From NCBI GenBank assembly GCA_030632405.1, contig DAOVUU010000115.1, positions 1-7,546 of the forward strand: a stretch of 7,546 nt of DNA, given 5' to 3'. Origin of the DNA: Desulfobulbaceae bacterium (lineage in GTDB: Bacteria; Desulfobacterota; Desulfobulbia; Desulfobulbales; Desulfocapsaceae). A program made the translations under genes and the position numbers. Below are positions 1-5,267 of this stretch, in pieces; within the stretch, counting starts at the first letter, position 1; the number at the start of each line of letters is the position of its first letter. The notes under the pieces are model-generated. The model saw only the letters and a program-made list of their open reading frames with translations. It was not told the origin of the DNA and did no database searches.

Positions 1-37
1 ATTCTCACCCATCAACTTAAATTAACAGGAGCAAAAC

Positions 38-367
38 ATGAAAATATCAGTTGACAGAAATGTTGTTGAAATTACACCAGAAACCAAACAAGAGACAGCA
101 TCACTGGATACCCTTTGGAAAGTGGTAATTGACTGTTACGGCAATAACAAAAAAATTGTCCCTATGGGCCAGTTTGTACCTGGTATCGATGAACTTGCAC
201 GATTCCATATTGAAGGTATAAAGGGGGGTGTGACTACCTATTCTGACGAAAAAAAAGCTGCCGAAGACAATACATATTTTTGCGAAATATGTAATAAATA
301 CATGAAGGTGGATAAGGGAGAACCAGTCCCTCTCTGTTGTGGACGGGATATGGAAACCATCGAGTAA
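38..367 (+). CDS. Small protein with C-terminal desulforedoxin-like iron-binding domain
   Basis: This 109-residue protein ends in a desulforedoxin-like module at about residues 79-109. The module has a CxxC pair (C82, C85) and an adjacent CC pair (C100, C101) followed by GRDM, the same spacing and tail as desulforedoxin and the N-terminal domain of desulfoferrodoxin. In that family the four cysteines hold one rubredoxin-type Fe. An electron-transfer or redox-sensing role in the cytoplasm is inferred. Residues 1-70 have no signal peptide or membrane segment, contain one further cysteine (C33), and match no domain I can name. The protein is far longer than free desulforedoxin (about 36 residues) and lacks the superoxide-reductase domain of desulfoferrodoxin. 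The ATG has a good AGGAG at 27-31 with a 6-nt spacer. No neighbour on its strand is visible, so its operon context is unknown. Confidence 0.85.
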   Translation: MKISVDRNVVEITPETKQETASLDTLWKVVIDCYGNNKKIVPMGQFVPGIDELARFHIEGIKGGVTTYSDEKKAAEDNTYFCEICNKYMKVDKGEPVPLCCGRDMETIE

Positions 368-377
368 TCACCCCCCA

Positions 378-503
378 TTAAACAGACTGCCCGGCACTTG
401 TGATCGCCTTCTGAACATATGCTGCTTCCGTGGCGATTTTCTGCTGGTCAGCCTGTTTACCTCCGGCCCCCGGCAAATGGGAGAAGTAAGTGACTCTCTG
501 CAA
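378..503 (-). other. Possible coding relic or 41-codon ORF
   Basis: The spacer between the desulforedoxin-like gene and pilZ is richer in G+C at about 380-520 than its flanks. On the minus strand it reads open from a TGA inside the pilZ 3' end to TAA at 378-380. The last about 41 residues (from a TTG at 503) have coding-like composition, including GKQADQQKIATEAAYVQKAI. There is no ATG and no convincing ribosome binding site, and I recognise no family. It may be the 3' remnant of a lost gene, a very small gene, or chance. Confidence 0.25.
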
Positions 504-520
504 CGCACCTGAGGGCCGCA

Positions 521-551
521 AAAACGTAGTAAAGAATTTTGTACGTACTAC
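521..551 (-). terminator. Weak candidate rho-independent terminator of pilZ
   Basis: On the minus strand, starting in the last codons of pilZ, GTAGTA (551-546) pairs with TACTAC (531-526) across a 14-nt loop. A run of T follows (RNA sense; AAAA at 521-524 on plus). The stem is only 6 bp with two G:C pairs and the loop is long, so it is a weak terminator at best. The position at the end of pilZ and the T tract on the correct side are the support. Confidence 0.3.
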
Positions 552-877
552 TCACGCAGTTTCTTAAAATAAAGCGGCACCAGAGCAAACCATTCAAGCC
601 GTTCATCAAAATATATTGCCAATCCGCCTTCATCTATACGTACTATACTACCAGCTACATTTTTGATCTCCAGGCTACTGTGCTTGCCTTTCAGAATAAT
701 ATTAACGTGGCATCTACAGCCAATGTGGGGACAATCATCTATCTCCATGAAGAGACTGGTTATGCTCAAATCACGTAAAGTTCCACAATACTTTTTATCA
801 AGCTCATCCACATGACAGATCACTTCTGTAGCAAAGGGCATACGAAACGACACTCTACGTTCAGCCGACTGGCTCAT
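548..877 (-). CDS. Single-domain PilZ protein (putative c-di-GMP receptor)
   Basis: This 109-residue stand-alone PilZ-type protein is cytoplasmic, with no signal peptide or membrane segment. PilZ domains bind cyclic di-GMP through an N-terminal RxxxR motif and a [D/N]xSxxG motif on the barrel. R8xxxR12 (in ERRVSFR) is present. The second motif reads D36-L-S38-I-T-S41, so the usual glycine is serine. The C-terminal stretch from about 95, rich in F, L and Y, fits the final PilZ helix. Two starts are possible: a TTG at 883 and an ATG at 877. The GGAGG at 891-887 lies 9 nt from the ATG but only 3 nt from the TTG, so I chose the ATG. It appears monocistronic, transcribed toward the spacer at 368-547. 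Binding of c-di-GMP is likely but not assured given the altered motif; motility, adhesion or exopolysaccharide control would be typical outputs. Confidence 0.75.
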   Translation of the reverse strand: MSQSAERRVSFRMPFATEVICHVDELDKKYCGTLRDLSITSLFMEIDDCPHIGCRCHVNIILKGKHSSLEIKNVAGSIVRIDEGGLAIYFDERLEWFALVPLYFKKLRE

Positions 878-886
878 ATTCAAACA

Positions 887-891
887 CCTCC
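887..891 (-). promoter_or_regulatory. Ribosome binding site of pilZ gene
   Basis: GGAGG on the minus strand (CCTCC on plus), 9 nt before ATG 877. It decides between that ATG and the in-frame TTG at 883, which would be only 3 nt away. Confidence 0.7.
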
Positions 892-948
892 GTATCAGGA
901 AAAAATATTCCTCTAATATCTTCTTTTAAAAACCCAATCATCCAACAA

Positions 949-981
949 AATAGTTTGTTAAAATATTTTTCGCAAACTATT
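949..981. repeat. 9-bp perfect inverted repeat in AT-rich gap
   Basis: AATAGTTTG (949-957) and CAAACTATT (973-981) are perfect inverted copies around a 15-nt AT-rich centre. They lie upstream of the pilZ gene and downstream of the WYL gene, both on the minus strand. No long T tract follows, so it is not an obvious terminator. It could be an operator for pilZ or a hairpin protecting the 3' end of the WYL transcript. Confidence 0.5.
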
Positions 982-987
982 GAAAAT

Positions 988-1032
988 GATAAACTCGTAA
1001 AAAGATCATTCGAAGTCATGGATGGTTAAGTC
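988..1032. repeat. Truncated copy of the 4874-5053 element (left end)
   Basis: Bases 988-1017 match 4874-4903 at 28 of 30 positions in the same orientation (differences at 1005 and 1009). The match then jumps across the rest of the first hairpin arm: GGATGGTTAAGTC (1020-1032) resembles AGATGGCTAAGTC (4923-4935). About 20 bp of the stem is therefore missing here, and no right-hand inverted terminus follows. It sits 35 bp past the stop of the WYL gene. Confidence 0.7.
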
Positions 1033-1066
1033 AAAAAAACCATATGCAACTCGTGTAAACATTTTA

Positions 1067-2020
1067 TTATTTCAATACCTTATCCTGGTCACTATAGATC
1101 CCAACCATCGATGAAATTTCAGTCTGTACCCTCTTTTTAAGTTCGGGTGGAGCAATAACTCTGGCCATCGCACCATACTGAAGTATTTTCATGGTAATTT
1201 CTCTGTAATCACTCACCGGAAGACAAAGGCACACGCCCCCCTCAACCTCCTCAACTCTCTGGTCCTTGTGCCAATGTTGGTGACGCACCAGCTCTGCGGC
1301 TGTAGAAGTAAAAAGAATTTCAGCATGGCAGATCTCCTGACCCTTAAAAATCCCAAATGACTGTTCAAGAATCCTCAAGTCGTAATTCAGGCCGGATGGG
1401 ATGTTTCTCTCTGTAACCCCTGTTTTTTGAATTCTTGAAATATGAAAAAGGCGGTCTGAACGTCTGAGTTCACAATAAGCAAGCAGATACCAGCGCCCCT
1501 GATAATTAATAATCCGCTGCGGTGCAACTTCTCTTACACTGTCTTCACCTTTAAGTGAGCGGTACAACAGATTCAGAAATCTCCCCTTTATAAGCCCTTC
1601 AGTTATACACTCAAAAATCTGATGGTTAATTGATTCCACCTCAATCCATTCACAGGAGATGCGATCAATAAGTTTTCCATAGTCCGGTGAGATCATCGAG
1701 GAAAGTCTGTTTTCAAGCTGCTTAACCTCCGAAAGCCCTCCAAGACCAGCTTCTCCGGCAAGTTTATTTAACATTGTAAGGAGAAATATAACTCTGGGGC
1801 TATTTTCAAACGGCAGCGAAAAGCCGTCTTCCTGATAAAAATATCCGTTTTTCTCGTGGTTAAAGACAAGTGGGGCTAGAAGCCTGTCCCTAAGATAAAC
1901 AATATCTCTTTTTGCAGTTGCAGCAGAGACTTCAAACTGAGCAGAAACTGTTCTTGAGTTTGGGAAATGACCCTGCAACACCTCCTGATGAAAATAAAAA
2001 ACTCTTTCCAGAAGACTCAT
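1067..2020 (-). CDS. WYL-domain transcriptional regulator (HTH-WYL-WCX)
   Basis: A 317-residue regulator. Residues about 3-60 form a DeoR/HTH_11-type winged helix (VSAATAKRDIVYLRD at 31-45 is the recognition-helix region). About 130-200 is a WYL domain with the signature WYLLAY at 177-182 and downstream RLFHISRI at 190-197. About 230-305 matches the C-terminal extension (WCX) common in this family. WYL domains bind nucleic acids or nucleotide-like ligands in several studied members, including DriD, PafBC and the CRISPR- and defence-associated regulators; the ligand here cannot be predicted. The ATG at 2020-2018 overlaps the rpoN stop TGA (2019-2017) as ATGA. No clear Shine-Dalgarno sequence precedes it, so translation is probably coupled to rpoN. 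This position downstream of rpoN is usually held by hpf/raiA in related gene orders. The target genes are unknown. Confidence 0.88.
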   Translation of the reverse strand: MSLLERVFYFHQEVLQGHFPNSRTVSAQFEVSAATAKRDIVYLRDRLLAPLVFNHEKNGYFYQEDGFSLPFENSPRVIFLLTMLNKLAGEAGLGGLSEVKQLENRLSSMISPDYGKLIDRISCEWIEVESINHQIFECITEGLIKGRFLNLLYRSLKGEDSVREVAPQRIINYQGRWYLLAYCELRRSDRLFHISRIQKTGVTERNIPSGLNYDLRILEQSFGIFKGQEICHAEILFTSTAAELVRHQHWHKDQRVEEVEGGVCLCLPVSDYREITMKILQYGAMARVIAPPELKKRVQTEISSMVGIYSDQDKVLK

Positions 2021-3483
2021 GAGGAGTGCTTCGCATGCCTCCGGTGCTTTACCGGGAGAATTTTCAACTGATCCCTGTATTTTGCTACGGTTCTTCTGGC
2101 AATTTTTATATCCTGTTCAGCAAGTTTTGCGGAGATGGCATTGTCGCTGAGTGGCTTGCCCCTGTCTTCATCCTGGATCATTTTTTTAATTCGAACCTTG
2201 ACCGACTCAGCGGCCAGTGCGTCTCCTCCTTCTCTTGGTATTGCTGCAGAGAAGAAGTACTTAAGCTCGTAAATTCCCTGGGGTGTGTGTATGTATTTAT
2301 TCGATGTTACCCGGCTGATGGTAGATTCATGCATATCAATATCATCTGCAACATTCTTCAGGATAAGAGGACGTAAATAACGAGGTCCGTGTTCGAAAAA
2401 ATCAGACTGAAACTTGAGCAGGCTTTCCACAACCTTGTAAATCGTCTGTTGTCTCTGATGGAGTGATTTAATAAACCAGTCAGCATTTTTCAGCTTATCG
2501 CTGATATAATGTCTAGACTCCTTTTCCATATCTTTACAGTCTCTCAGCAGTTCCTGATAGTGCGTGGATAATTTGAGCCGGGGAATGTCTTCGTTATTAA
2601 GTCTGATTACATATTCACCATCAATTTTTTGAATGTATACATCGGGGACAATATAATTGGTGTTTTCAGATGTGAAGGGTAGTCCGGGGAACGGGGTCAG
2701 CTCAGTGGTGATAAAATCGACTGCCCTGACGACTTCGAGTTTTTTTCGTCCTGTGACTTTGGAAAGAGCCTTGAAGTTGCGACTGACCAGAAGCGGCAGG
2801 TGATGCTGAACAATTTCAGCGGCCAGAGAATCCCCTTTATCCAGTCTCTCCAGCTGAAGATAAAGTGATTCACTGATATCCCTGGCGCCAATCCCGGGAG
2901 GGTCAAGGTCCTGGATCACTTCGAGGATATACTCGGCATCATCACGTTCACACGCTATCGCTTCAACAACCTTCTCCACAGCCACCTCAAGGAAGCCATA
3001 TCTGTTCAGATTGCCAATAATATAGAGTGCAATTTCCATTTCCTTATCATCAAGATCACAATGGGCCAGCTGCCACTGCAGATAAGCCATCAGTCCTGGT
3101 TTTTCGGAAATAAATTCAAATTGAGATGGTGCGTCCGCAGGAGGTGTTTCATGGGCAAAAGAGAAGTTACTGTCAAAATTATTGGCATAATCTTCCCAGT
3201 TCACCTCATTCATATTGTCGGAAACCTCTACCTTCTGGGTAATATCCTGTTCCCGGCCGGACTCTGTGCTCTGTTCAGTTGTCGAAGAAAGAGCGTGAAG
3301 ATTTTCAGTAGTTTCCGGAGGGGAGGTGTCCTCTTCCAGAGCCGGATTTTGTTCAATTTCCGCCTGGAGAGCATCAGAAAGCTCAAGCCTGTTAAGCTGA
3401 AGAAGTTTGATAGCCTGACGCAACTGCGGCGTCATTATCAGTTTTTGGGCTAGCTTAAGCTGTAGTCTGAGTTCAAGAGCCAT
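2017..3483 (-). CDS. rpoN: RNA polymerase sigma-54 factor RpoN
   Basis: A 488-residue sigma-54, the usual family length. Region I (1-50) is the Q/L-rich activator-responsive segment, with LKLAQKLIMTPQLRQAIKLLQL at 9-30 and EQNPALEE at 44-51. Region II (about 52-120) is acidic and variable. The core-binding domain follows (DPPGIGARDISESLYLQL at 194-211). The DNA-binding part includes the helix-turn-helix around 375-411 and the RpoN box ARRTVAKYR at 462-470, which contacts the -24 element. RpoN directs RNA polymerase to -24/-12 promoters and needs AAA+ enhancer-binding proteins; none is in the window. It starts 6 nt after the lptB stop with no visible Shine-Dalgarno sequence, suggesting re-initiation by ribosomes finishing lptB, and it overlaps the WYL gene by 4 nt. 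All key regions look intact. Confidence 0.98.
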   Translation of the reverse strand: MALELRLQLKLAQKLIMTPQLRQAIKLLQLNRLELSDALQAEIEQNPALEEDTSPPETTENLHALSSTTEQSTESGREQDITQKVEVSDNMNEVNWEDYANNFDSNFSFAHETPPADAPSQFEFISEKPGLMAYLQWQLAHCDLDDKEMEIALYIIGNLNRYGFLEVAVEKVVEAIACERDDAEYILEVIQDLDPPGIGARDISESLYLQLERLDKGDSLAAEIVQHHLPLLVSRNFKALSKVTGRKKLEVVRAVDFITTELTPFPGLPFTSENTNYIVPDVYIQKIDGEYVIRLNNEDIPRLKLSTHYQELLRDCKDMEKESRHYISDKLKNADWFIKSLHQRQQTIYKVVESLLKFQSDFFEHGPRYLRPLILKNVADDIDMHESTISRVTSNKYIHTPQGIYELKYFFSAAIPREGGDALAAESVKVRIKKMIQDEDRGKPLSDNAISAKLAEQDIKIARRTVAKYRDQLKILPVKHRRHAKHSS

Positions 3484-3489
3484 AAGAAA

Positions 3490-4212
3490 TTACATACTGA
3501 AATTTTCACCAAGATACATTTTTCGTGCCACCTCACTCTCAATAATATCGTCTGCTACACCACTTGTAAGAATCTGTCCTTGATTCATAATATAGGCAAA
3601 GTCACAAACCTGCAAAGTTTCTCTCACGTTATGGTCGGATATGAGAATACCAAGCCCCTTGTCTTTCAGGCTGTAGATGAGTTTCTGCAAATCATTCACA
3701 GCAAGAGGATCGATACCTGCAAAAGGTTCGTCAAGGAGGATGAATTTGGGTCTGGTAGACAGCGCCCGCATAATTTCAACCCTTCTCCGCTCACCACCGG
3801 AAAGTGCATTTCCCTTATTATTTCGGAGATGCTCTATGTTGAGATCGGACATAAGCTCATCAATCCGGTTATTTATCTCACGTTTATTTAACCCGAGAGG
3901 CTCCAGGATAATTTTTACATTTTCCTCTACTGTCAGTTTTTTAAAAACCGACGGCTCCTGAGCAAGGTAGGAAATACCTTTGAGTGCCCTTTTATGAATA
4001 GGCAGGCGGGTTATCACTTCACCATCAAAAAGAACATTTCCCCGATCAGGGCGGATAAACCCTGCAATCGAATAAAAACATGTCGTTTTTCCGGCGCCAT
4101 TTGCTCCTAGCAGACCAACAACTACACCTGTATTAATCTGCAGGCTGACACCATCAACTACTGTGCGGGAGCCATAGCGCTTAACAATATTTCTGGTTTC
4201 GAGCAGCGACAT
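3490..4212 (-). CDS. lptB: LPS export ABC transporter ATP-binding protein LptB
   Basis: A 240-residue ABC ATPase of the LptB group. LptB energises LptFG in the inner membrane to push LPS through the LptC-LptA bridge to LptDE. Visible motifs are Walker A GANGAGKTT at 36-44 (K42), Q-loop Q85 in SYLAQEPSVF, signature LSGGE at 137-141, Walker B FILLDEP with D161 and catalytic E162, and H-loop H194 in ISDHNV. The segment FAGIDPLAV after Walker B is characteristic of LptB (family FAGVDPIAV) and separates it from the related LivF/LivG ATPases. The length equals the family norm. It lies 75 nt after lptA and 6 nt before rpoN, the standard lptA-lptB-rpoN arrangement. LptC, LptF and LptG are not in the window. 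Confidence 0.97.
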   Translation of the reverse strand: MSLLETRNIVKRYGSRTVVDGVSLQINTGVVVGLLGANGAGKTTCFYSIAGFIRPDRGNVLFDGEVITRLPIHKRALKGISYLAQEPSVFKKLTVEENVKIILEPLGLNKREINNRIDELMSDLNIEHLRNNKGNALSGGERRRVEIMRALSTRPKFILLDEPFAGIDPLAVNDLQKLIYSLKDKGLGILISDHNVRETLQVCDFAYIMNQGQILTSGVADDIIESEVARKMYLGENFSM

Positions 4213-4287
4213 GAGTTTCTTATATTTCTTGTAAAGGTCTCTTCTACTTCTGGCAAGAAGCGGCTAAGTAAAAAACTTTCCACCCCA

Positions 4288-4842
4288 TCACTTCTGGATT
4301 ATGGTCATGTTAACCCGAGATGGTTTTTTCTTTCCCTTCTCATCTGAGCCGGCAAGAGTCGTTGATGTCCTGCCTCCAATTACTTCCGAGCGACCTTCGT
4401 CAAGATAATAAATTATCTTGCTTCCACTCACCACGTTCTGTCCCTGCCAGGCTTTGGCATTATCTATGAGAATAACCTGCCTCTCCTTTGAAAGATAGAT
4501 CATTTTCTTTCCGGTTCCCAACCATTCCTGTCTGGTTATTTCAACGTTACCAACACAGACAAGTTTTTCAACCTGCTGGGTCATTTTCTTTCCCTCTTTT
4601 TTATTTTCTTCATCTTCCTTTGTATAATAGACAGTCATCTCGTCGGACCGGATACGTACATCCCCCTGCTTGGCATCCACATTACCTGTAAAAACAACCA
4701 AACCGGTTTTTTCGGTGGATGTCATGTGATCGGCTTCGACCTGGATAGGCTCCTCTGAACCAAAAACAGGGGTCTGAAGAAAGAGTACACAGGCAAGAGC
4801 GAATATACTGAGCTGTGGAAGATAACGGAGCATATTTCTCAT
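4288..4842 (-). CDS. lptA: LPS export periplasmic bridge protein LptA
   Basis: A 184-residue periplasmic protein of the LptA/OstA family. A basic n-region (MRNMLRY) is followed by a hydrophobic core (LSIFALACVLFL) and a likely signal-peptidase I site around VFG-SEE, residues 26-28. The mature part begins with the beta-jellyroll repeats typical of LptA (IQVEADHMTSTEKTGLVVF and GNVDAKQGDVRIRSDEM). Monomers stack into a groove that carries LPS across the periplasm. The central charged insert (KEDEENKKEGKK) is a loop. An ATG at 4854 is also in frame and would add four residues (MENL); I prefer ATG 4842 because GGAG at 4852-4849 lies 6 nt before it, while ATG 4854 has no good site. The gene is identified from domain character and from its place before lptB. 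No lptC precedes it: upstream is a repeat element, then divergent argB. Confidence 0.9.
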   Translation of the reverse strand: MRNMLRYLPQLSIFALACVLFLQTPVFGSEEPIQVEADHMTSTEKTGLVVFTGNVDAKQGDVRIRSDEMTVYYTKEDEENKKEGKKMTQQVEKLVCVGNVEITRQEWLGTGKKMIYLSKERQVILIDNAKAWQGQNVVSGSKIIYYLDEGRSEVIGGRTSTTLAGSDEKGKKKPSRVNMTIIQK

Positions 4843-4848
4843 CAGATT

Positions 4849-4852
4849 CTCC
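4849..4852 (-). promoter_or_regulatory. Ribosome binding site supporting the lptA start
   Basis: GGAG on the minus strand, 6 nt before ATG 4842. It overlaps the alternative in-frame ATG at 4854, which itself has no Shine-Dalgarno sequence. Confidence 0.5.
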
Positions 4853-4895
4853 ATGTGTCAAAAAGTTAAAATAGATAAACTCGTAAAAAGGTCAC

Positions 4896-4954
4896 TCGAA
4901 GTCTACGCTTATCGGAAGCTTTAGATGGCTAAGTCCGATAAGCGCAGACTTCGA
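4896..4954. repeat. Hairpin 1 of the element: 20-bp arms
   Basis: Arm 4896-4915 pairs with 4935-4954 at 19 of 20 positions; the only mismatch is A4905 against C4945. The loop 4916-4934 is 19 nt. RNA from either strand would fold strongly. One arm is deleted in the 988-1032 copy. Confidence 0.8.
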
Positions 4955-4955
4955 G

Positions 4956-5025
4956 GCGTAGTGTTTTTTATAGGTACTCGACAATACATGTGGTATGTCG
5001 AGTGTCTGTAAAAAACCTACAACGC
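4956..5025. repeat. Hairpin 2 of the element: imperfect arms of about 32 bp
   Basis: Arm 4956-4987 pairs with 4993-5025 around a 5-nt loop (4988-4992), with a few mismatches and small bulges. The best matching blocks are TTTTTTA near 4964-4970 against TAAAAAA, and ACTCGACA near 4976-4983 against TGTCGAGTG at 4996-5004. It begins one base after hairpin 1, so the element is essentially two adjoining cruciform-capable units. Confidence 0.7.
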
Positions 5026-5117
5026 AGTAGATCGGACTTTTTACGACGCCATCAAGATGATGGTTAAATGAAAGATCGAGCCCATGGTAGCTTAAAGACC
5101 GCTAAATGTAAAGAGGC

Positions 5118-5131
5118 GGCTCCCGGCTCCC
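5118..5131 (+). repeat. GGCTCCC tandem pair
   Basis: Two head-to-tail copies of GGCTCCC (5118-5124 and 5125-5131) in the argB leader, between the element and the palindrome at 5132. Only two units, so it may be chance; no function assigned. Confidence 0.4.
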
Positions 5132-5149
5132 AGTAAAGAATACTTTACT
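5132..5149. promoter_or_regulatory. 18-bp near-perfect palindrome in the argB upstream region
   Basis: AGTAAAG (5132-5138) and CTTTACT (5143-5149) are inverted copies around AATA. The 18-bp span equals that of an ARG box, but the half-site lacks the TGAAT/ATTCA core of the E. coli ArgR consensus, so I do not call it an ArgR site. It lies about 120 bp before the argB start, where a regulator might bind; it could also form a small RNA hairpin. Confidence 0.35.
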
Positions 5150-5195
5150 TAATCTCTATGAATCAGTACAATATTTTCTTTCTCTTGTCGCTTAA

Positions 5196-5224
5196 TTGAA
5201 CCACATCTCTTCGAAATTTAATTT
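5196..5224 (+). promoter_or_regulatory. Candidate sigma-70 promoter for argBDF
   Basis: TTGAAC (5196-5201) and TAATTT (5219-5224) are separated by 17 nt, each matching 4 of 6 consensus bases. The -10 runs into an AT-only palindrome AAATTAATTT (5226-5235) that could also be an operator. Transcription would start around 5231-5233, shortly before the GAGGG at 5236. Sequence match only; other AT-rich choices exist nearby. Confidence 0.35.
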
Positions 5225-5235
5225 AAAATTAATTT

Positions 5236-5258
5236 GAGGGTGAACCGATACTCCGGTT
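5236..5258 (+). promoter_or_regulatory. argB translation-initiation region: GAGGG followed by a hairpin
   Basis: No Shine-Dalgarno sequence lies at normal distance before argB ATG 5268. The only candidate, GAGGG at 5236-5240, is 27 nt away. Between them AACCG (5243-5247) pairs with CGGTT (5254-5258) over a 6-nt loop. Folding this hairpin would leave 11 unpaired nt between GAGGG and the ATG. Hairpins that shorten a long spacer are known in some phage and bacterial mRNAs; the effect here is inferred. Confidence 0.4.
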
Positions 5259-5267
5259 GTATTAAAT

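Larger units (their letters stand above)
4874..5053. mobile_element. 180-bp MITE-like element with terminal inverted repeats and two hairpins
   Basis: The two ends are inverted: TCGTAAAAAG at 4881-4890 pairs with CTTTTTACGA at 5037-5046. The match extends by GTC/GAC (with one extra G at 4891) and by GAT at 4874-4876 against ATC at 5051-5053. The interior is almost wholly two back-to-back hairpins (4896-4954 and 4956-5025). There is no open reading frame of note. Size, inverted ends, self-complementary core and intergenic site fit a non-autonomous MITE or a large REP-like repeat. A partial copy at 988-1032 shows that it is dispersed. I could not define a target-site duplication, and mobility is inferred, not shown. 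Confidence 0.6.

Noticed and set aside
539..778. 79-codon plus-strand open frame
   Set aside because: It is antisense to the PilZ gene, has no Shine-Dalgarno sequence or recognisable domain, and is explained as a shadow frame.
2026..2376. 116-codon plus-strand frame across the rpoN 3' end (also 3061-3453 across its 5' end)
   Set aside because: Both lie entirely antisense to the well-supported rpoN gene and show no protein-like features.
3490..4212. Branched-chain amino-acid transporter ATPase (LivF/LivG) instead of LptB
   Set aside because: The FAGIDPLAV segment and the lptA/rpoN neighbours point to LptB.
5132..5149. Canonical ArgR (ARG box) site
   Set aside because: The size fits, but the TGAAT/ATTCA half-sites are absent.
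5054..5267. Riboswitch, T-box or leader-peptide attenuator before argB
   Set aside because: I found no Arg-codon-rich leader peptide, no T-box motif and no terminator/antiterminator pair; only small hairpins are visible.
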